A stretch of DNA of 6,314 nucleotides. Origin: Planctomycetaceae bacterium. Its GTDB lineage: Bacteria > Planctomycetota > Planctomycetia > Pirellulales > UBA1268. The notes below the pieces were generated by a model. It worked only from the letters and a program-made list of their open reading frames with translations, was not told where the DNA came from and did not search any database. The translations under genes were made by a program, and so were the position numbers. The stretch covers positions 1-6,314 of the forward strand of contig JAUWWJ010000097.1 of NCBI GenBank assembly GCA_030616935.1. Direction: 5' to 3'. The first letter of the stretch is position 1. Each line of letters begins with the position of its first letter. Below are positions 6,075 through 6,314 of the stretch, piece after piece.

Positions 6075-6314
6075 ATGTCAGAAAAACAAGTAATACACAA
6101 GCTTGAAGATCTCGCTGGGAAAGCACTCGATGGGTGCGTGCAGACAGATGAGTTGCACGCTCTGGAAGAGTTATTGGCAGAGAGCGAGAAGGCGAGGGAA
6201 GAGTTTTTGGAGTTCGCTGCGTTTGAATGTGCTCTGGAAGACGCGGTGAAGGCAGATGTTCCGGCACGTGCGGTTGATTGTGTTTCCAATGACTCAGTGG
6301 TTGTGCCTCGACAG
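6075..6314 (+). CDS. Probable FecR-like anti-sigma protein, N-terminal fragment (runs off right edge)
   Basis: Eighty codons are open to the window edge. Residues 7-58 are strongly acidic and helical, with the pattern L-x-x-L-A-x-x-A-L-D-G, L-x-A-L-E-E-L-L-A-E-S, A-R-E-E-F-L-E-F-A-A-F-E-x-A-L. This matches the N-terminal anti-sigma-like segment of planctomycete FecR-type proteins, which usually sit directly after this type of ECF gene and often continue into a membrane helix and a LamG-like domain. None of that is visible here. There is no zinc-binding H-x3-C-x2-C motif, so it is not a classic zinc anti-sigma factor. It would bind and restrain the sigma factor encoded 35 bp upstream. An in-frame ATG at 6045 (AAGAGG one base before it) and a GTG at 6057 are alternative starts; I prefer 6075, with GGA at 6063-6065. 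Function is inferred from position and sequence pattern. Confidence 0.7.
   Translation, partial: MSEKQVIHKLEDLAGKALDGCVQTDELHALEELLAESEKAREEFLEFAAFECALEDAVKADVPARAVDCVSNDSVVVPRQ

Noticed and set aside
6061..6093. ATG at 6061 as the start of the gene after the sigma factor
   Set aside because: It stops after ten codons. The frame starting at 6075 (or 6045) stays open to the edge and matches the anti-sigma pattern.
1..6314. CRISPR array, tRNA, rRNA, insertion sequence or attachment site
   Set aside because: No regularly spaced repeats, cloverleaf-like segments, transposase genes or paired terminal repeats were seen on either strand.

Overview
The window looks like part of a planctomycete chromosome, or that of a close relative in the PVC group, probably from an aquatic polysaccharide degrader. 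The reasons are four secreted sulfatases in about 5.4 kb, an ECF sigma factor of the type typical of Rhodopirellula and Verrucomicrobia followed by a matching anti-sigma-like protein, mostly weak Shine-Dalgarno sites and a moderate GC content. The taxon is an inference; there is no rRNA or other marker gene here.

Layout. On the minus strand, three sulfatase genes run leftwards: a 565-residue enzyme (3601-1904), then after a 155-bp gap a 500-residue enzyme (1748-246), then after only 14 bp a third sulfatase (231 to the left edge). The third is cut exactly inside its formylglycine motif. A 162-bp divergent promoter region (3602-3763) separates this set from a fourth sulfatase on the plus strand (3764-5368). 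Downstream, also on the plus strand, come an ECF sigma factor (5521-6039) and the first 80 codons of a probable FecR-like anti-sigma protein (6075 to the right edge).

How the genes may work together. All four sulfatases have export signals and motifs of type I formylglycine-dependent sulfatases, so they probably strip sulfate esters from a sulfated glycan (algal polysaccharide or mucin-like) outside the cytoplasm. They belong to visibly different subtypes, which suggests cleavage at different positions or on different sugars of one substrate. The sigma/anti-sigma pair could sense the substrate or cell-envelope state, but a link to the sulfatases is not proven by adjacency.

The two most notable details are a non-canonical formylglycine motif (C-A-T-S-R) in the fourth sulfatase, and an exactly shared two-block element (TTAACGTTT, then GAGTCTACT 11-12 bp later). 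One copy lies just upstream of the sigma gene, where it has the geometry of an ECF promoter. The other lies between the two full-length minus-strand sulfatase genes, pointing antisense into the 3' end of one of them. I see no CRISPR array, tRNA, rRNA, insertion sequence or convincing terminator. No clearly new system is evident; this is an accessory sulfatase/ECF locus with a few details worth checking.
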